This document shows positions 7,452 through 8,777 of a stretch of DNA of 8,777 nucleotides, piece after piece. The stretch's first letter is position 1, and every line of letters begins with the position of its first letter. Below the pieces are notes generated by a model that saw only the letters and a program-made list of their open reading frames with translations, was not told the origin of the DNA and ran no database searches. Origin of the DNA: Nitriliruptoraceae bacterium. GTDB taxonomy: Bacteria > Actinomycetota > Nitriliruptoria > Nitriliruptorales > Nitriliruptoraceae. The stretch spans positions 1 through 8,777 of the forward strand of contig PWEU01000010.1 in assembly GCA_003554005.1 (NCBI GenBank). The letters run 5' to 3'. Position numbers and translations under genes: made by a program.

Positions 7452-8291
7452 TCAGCCCCTCTCGGATGGCGCCGGGTCGGCGCTGAGGGAGCGCAGGTGG
7501 GTTTCCAACGCTTCGGCGGTGGCAGCGGGGTGAGTCAGCGGCACCATGTGGCCTGCCCCCTCGACCACGACCTGTCGCGCTCCGGGGACCCGGTCGGTAA
7601 TGATCTCACACAGCCGTCGTTCCGGTCTCGTGGTCTGCCCACCCTGGACCACCAGCGTCGGGACACCGATCTGTGACAGGCCACCAGTCGTAATCGGATT
7701 GGTGAACAACGCCATCCACGACCTCACCGCCACATCGCTGATCTTCAGCATCCTCTGCTGGACGGGTTCGGGCAGCGCGCCCCAGCTGCCCGAGCCGTTG
7801 TAGTGGTCGATGAACCCGCGCCACGCATCCTCGACTCGACCCTCATCCACCGCAGAGGCGAACGCGTCCGCCACCTCGGTCACCTCGGCGAACAGCTGCG
7901 GGTCGTTGTCCGTCAGCAACGGATACGCCTGCGGTTCAACAACCGCCAGCGAACGCACCAACTTCGGCGAGGTCGACACCATCCGAAGAGCCACCGCGCC
8001 GCCGTACGAGTGCCCCACCAGATGCACCGGCTCGCCGAGCTCCCCGATGAGCCTAGACACCATGCCGACGTACTGATCGACCTGCACCTCGCCAGCGGGC
8101 CAATCGGAGGTCTGGCCTTGCCCGAACCCGTTGACCGCCACCAACCGGTAGCCAGCAGCGAACCGCTCGAACACCCCCCGCCAATCAGCCGCACTTCCTG
8201 GGCCCGAATGCAGTAACACCACCGGCGCCCCCTGACCGGACACGCGGCAACTGACCGTCCACCGGCCAAGATCCCACGAAGCCAGCGTCAT
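7452..8291 (-). CDS. Alpha/beta hydrolase
   Basis: This is a 279-residue alpha/beta-hydrolase-fold enzyme, probably a soluble esterase, lactonase or similar. The oxyanion segment HSGPGS is at residues 28-33, the nucleophile elbow GHSYGG places Ser95, and the catalytic His is His248 in GAGHMVP. A helical lid lies at about 130-200. The usual Asp after strand beta-7 is missing: the GxxD position reads GGQT (Thr220). Glu119 after strand beta-6 (VVEP) is exactly 24 residues after the nucleophile, as is Glu132 after Asp108 in haloalkane dehalogenase LinB, so it may be the acid. The frame is open upstream to 8525, but those 78 residues are not hydrolase-like. ATG 8291 has GGGGAG six bases before it and the fold starts there. 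It is the first gene of a two-gene operon with the hotdog protein. Confidence 0.9.
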   Translation of the reverse strand: MTLASWDLGRWTVSCRVSGQGAPVVLLHSGPGSAADWRGVFERFAAGYRLVAVNGFGQGQTSDWPAGEVQVDQYVGMVSRLIGELGEPVHLVGHSYGGAVALRMVSTSPKLVRSLAVVEPQAYPLLTDNDPQLFAEVTEVADAFASAVDEGRVEDAWRGFIDHYNGSGSWGALPEPVQQRMLKISDVAVRSWMALFTNPITTGGLSQIGVPTLVVQGGQTTRPERRLCEIITDRVPGARQVVVEGAGHMVPLTHPAATAEALETHLRSLSADPAPSERG

Positions 8292-8297
8292 CGTTCG

Positions 8298-8303
8298 CTC
8301 CCC
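8298..8303 (-). promoter_or_regulatory. Ribosome binding site deciding the hydrolase start
   Basis: On the minus strand this reads GGGGAG, with a six-base spacer to the ATG at 8291. It supports the 279-residue form over the upstream in-frame start at 8525. Confidence 0.7.
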
Positions 8304-8325
8304 AACAGCTTCCACGAACGGCCAC

Positions 8326-8377
8326 ACGGTAGACAGAAACCCAGTCCCGTGCACCGACGACCAAACCCTGCACGGGA
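8326..8377 (-). promoter_or_regulatory. Hydrolase promoter with a 9-bp inverted-repeat operator
   Basis: On the minus strand TACCGT (8331-8326) fits a -10 box; predicted initiation near 8319 gives a leader of about 28 nt. A perfect dyad, TCCCGTGCA (8345-8353) and TGCACGGGA (8369-8377), is separated by 15 bp, and its gene-proximal arm covers the -35 position. No good -35 hexamer is otherwise present. This geometry suits a dimeric repressor or activator binding there. Which protein binds is unknown; no such regulator is seen beside it in the window, though the partial gene at 8760 is cut off. Confidence 0.5.
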
Positions 8378-8401
8378 GAGGCCGCAACGCTCTCCGAGCG
8401 T
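8375..8401. repeat. Two further overlapping dyads beside the operator
   Basis: GGAGAG (8375-8380) pairs with CTCTCC (8390-8395) across 9 bp. ACGCTC (8387-8392) pairs with GAGCGT (8396-8401) across 3 bp, a 15-bp near-palindrome. They overlap each other and the end of the 9-bp dyad, making a cluster of symmetric elements in the divergent gap. Confidence 0.4.
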
Positions 8402-8613
8402 CAGACCACGAGCGACCGCCGCCTACGTCACGGAACCGCAGCCACGAGCCACTCGCGGTCAATTGACCCACATAGGCGCAACCGCCGTTCGTTATGGGTG
8501 GCAGCGAGCTTCCGGTCGAGCGCACATCATCACGGTCTCGCGCGCGTAGCGGTAGCAGCGAGAGCTCGCGGAGAATGCTCGTAACTCGGTCGGGGACACT
8601 CCTGCCCGAGCCA

Positions 8614-8642
8614 TTGACGCTTCTGGGGACGGCCAGTACACC
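8614..8642 (+). promoter_or_regulatory. Possible promoter for the right-edge gene
   Basis: TTGACG (8614-8619) is a good -35 and is followed 17 bp later by TACACC (8637-8642), a weak -10. The leader to the ATG at 8760 would be about 110 nt, and the tandem CGGTGGG repeats would sit at its start. Confidence 0.35.
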
Positions 8643-8749
8643 GATCGGTGGGCTCGGTGGGTTCAGCGGAGTGAGCTTGGCTTCGAGGAGAACCTCGTTC
8701 GTCCTGACTCCGACTACCAGCCCGAAGGAGTAGACGCGGCAACTATCGC

Positions 8750-8755
8750 AGGAGG
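8750..8755 (+). promoter_or_regulatory. Strong Shine-Dalgarno of the right-edge gene
   Basis: AGGAGG, the consensus Shine-Dalgarno, lies four bases before the ATG at 8760. It is the strongest ribosome binding site in the window and is the main evidence for a gene here. Confidence 0.75.
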
Positions 8756-8759
8756 TTTC

Positions 8760-8777
8760 ATGAGTCCGCAGAACCGG
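8760..8777 (+). CDS. Start of a gene cut by the right edge
   Basis: Only six codons are present (MSPQNR), beginning at an ATG behind a consensus AGGAGG. The product cannot be told. It is divergent from the hydrolase operon and shares the 468-bp regulatory gap, so it could be the regulator of that operon, but this is a guess from position only. Confidence 0.65.

Larger units (their letters stand above)
8402..8759. other. Upstream region between divergent genes
   Basis: This is the rest of the 468-bp divergent gap. Open frames on both strands (plus 8494-8733, minus 8530-8742) are Ser/Arg-rich with no ribosome binding site and look non-coding. Visible structure includes GCGAG/CTCGC (8558-8569) and a tandem CGGTGGG at 8646-8652 and 8655-8661, with a 9-bp period. 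The promoter of the right-edge gene should lie here. Confidence 0.4.

Overview
This is a high-GC window with strong G/C preference at third codon positions, long antisense shadow ORFs and GTG starts. Together with a SARP/BTAD-type regulator, this points to an actinobacterial (Actinomycetota) chromosome; genus cannot be judged from the sequence. I see no rRNA, tRNA, CRISPR array, insertion sequence or phage gene.

Layout. Positions 1-315 hold no gene I can support. A large minus-strand regulator (316-3363) has a SARP-like winged helix, a BTAD domain, an AAA/STAND-type ATPase and a TPR-like tail. It is divergent from a plus-strand FAD/NAD(P)-dependent oxidoreductase (3552-5021). The 188-bp gap between them carries three copies of the heptamer GGAACGC. 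Two of these are on an exact 11-bp period just upstream of a -10-like hexamer, which is the layout SARP-family regulators are known to use. A GC-rich hairpin (5077-5103) probably ends the oxidoreductase transcript.

The middle of the window holds two small plus-strand genes: an unrecognised 127-aa acidic protein (5445-5828) and a GNAT N-acetyltransferase (6032-6526). A convergent gap follows, then a minus-strand pair read from the right: an alpha/beta hydrolase (7452-8291) and a hotdog/thioesterase-like protein (6731-7450). The hydrolase stop and the next ATG are separated by one base, so the pair is almost certainly one translationally coupled operon. Its promoter region contains a perfect 9-bp inverted repeat (8345-8377) and two further dyads, which look like an operator. 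At the right edge, a strong AGGAGG Shine-Dalgarno precedes the first six codons of another plus-strand gene (8760 onward).

How the genes may work together (inference): the regulator probably controls the divergent oxidoreductase and perhaps itself. The hydrolase and the hotdog protein probably act on related ester or thioester substrates. An oxygenase and an esterase close together could belong to a catabolic or tailoring route, but nothing in the sequence links the two blocks. No complete new multi-gene system is evident. The most testable points are the regulator/heptamer pair, the hydrolase operator dyads, and the apparent shift of the hydrolase's catalytic acid.
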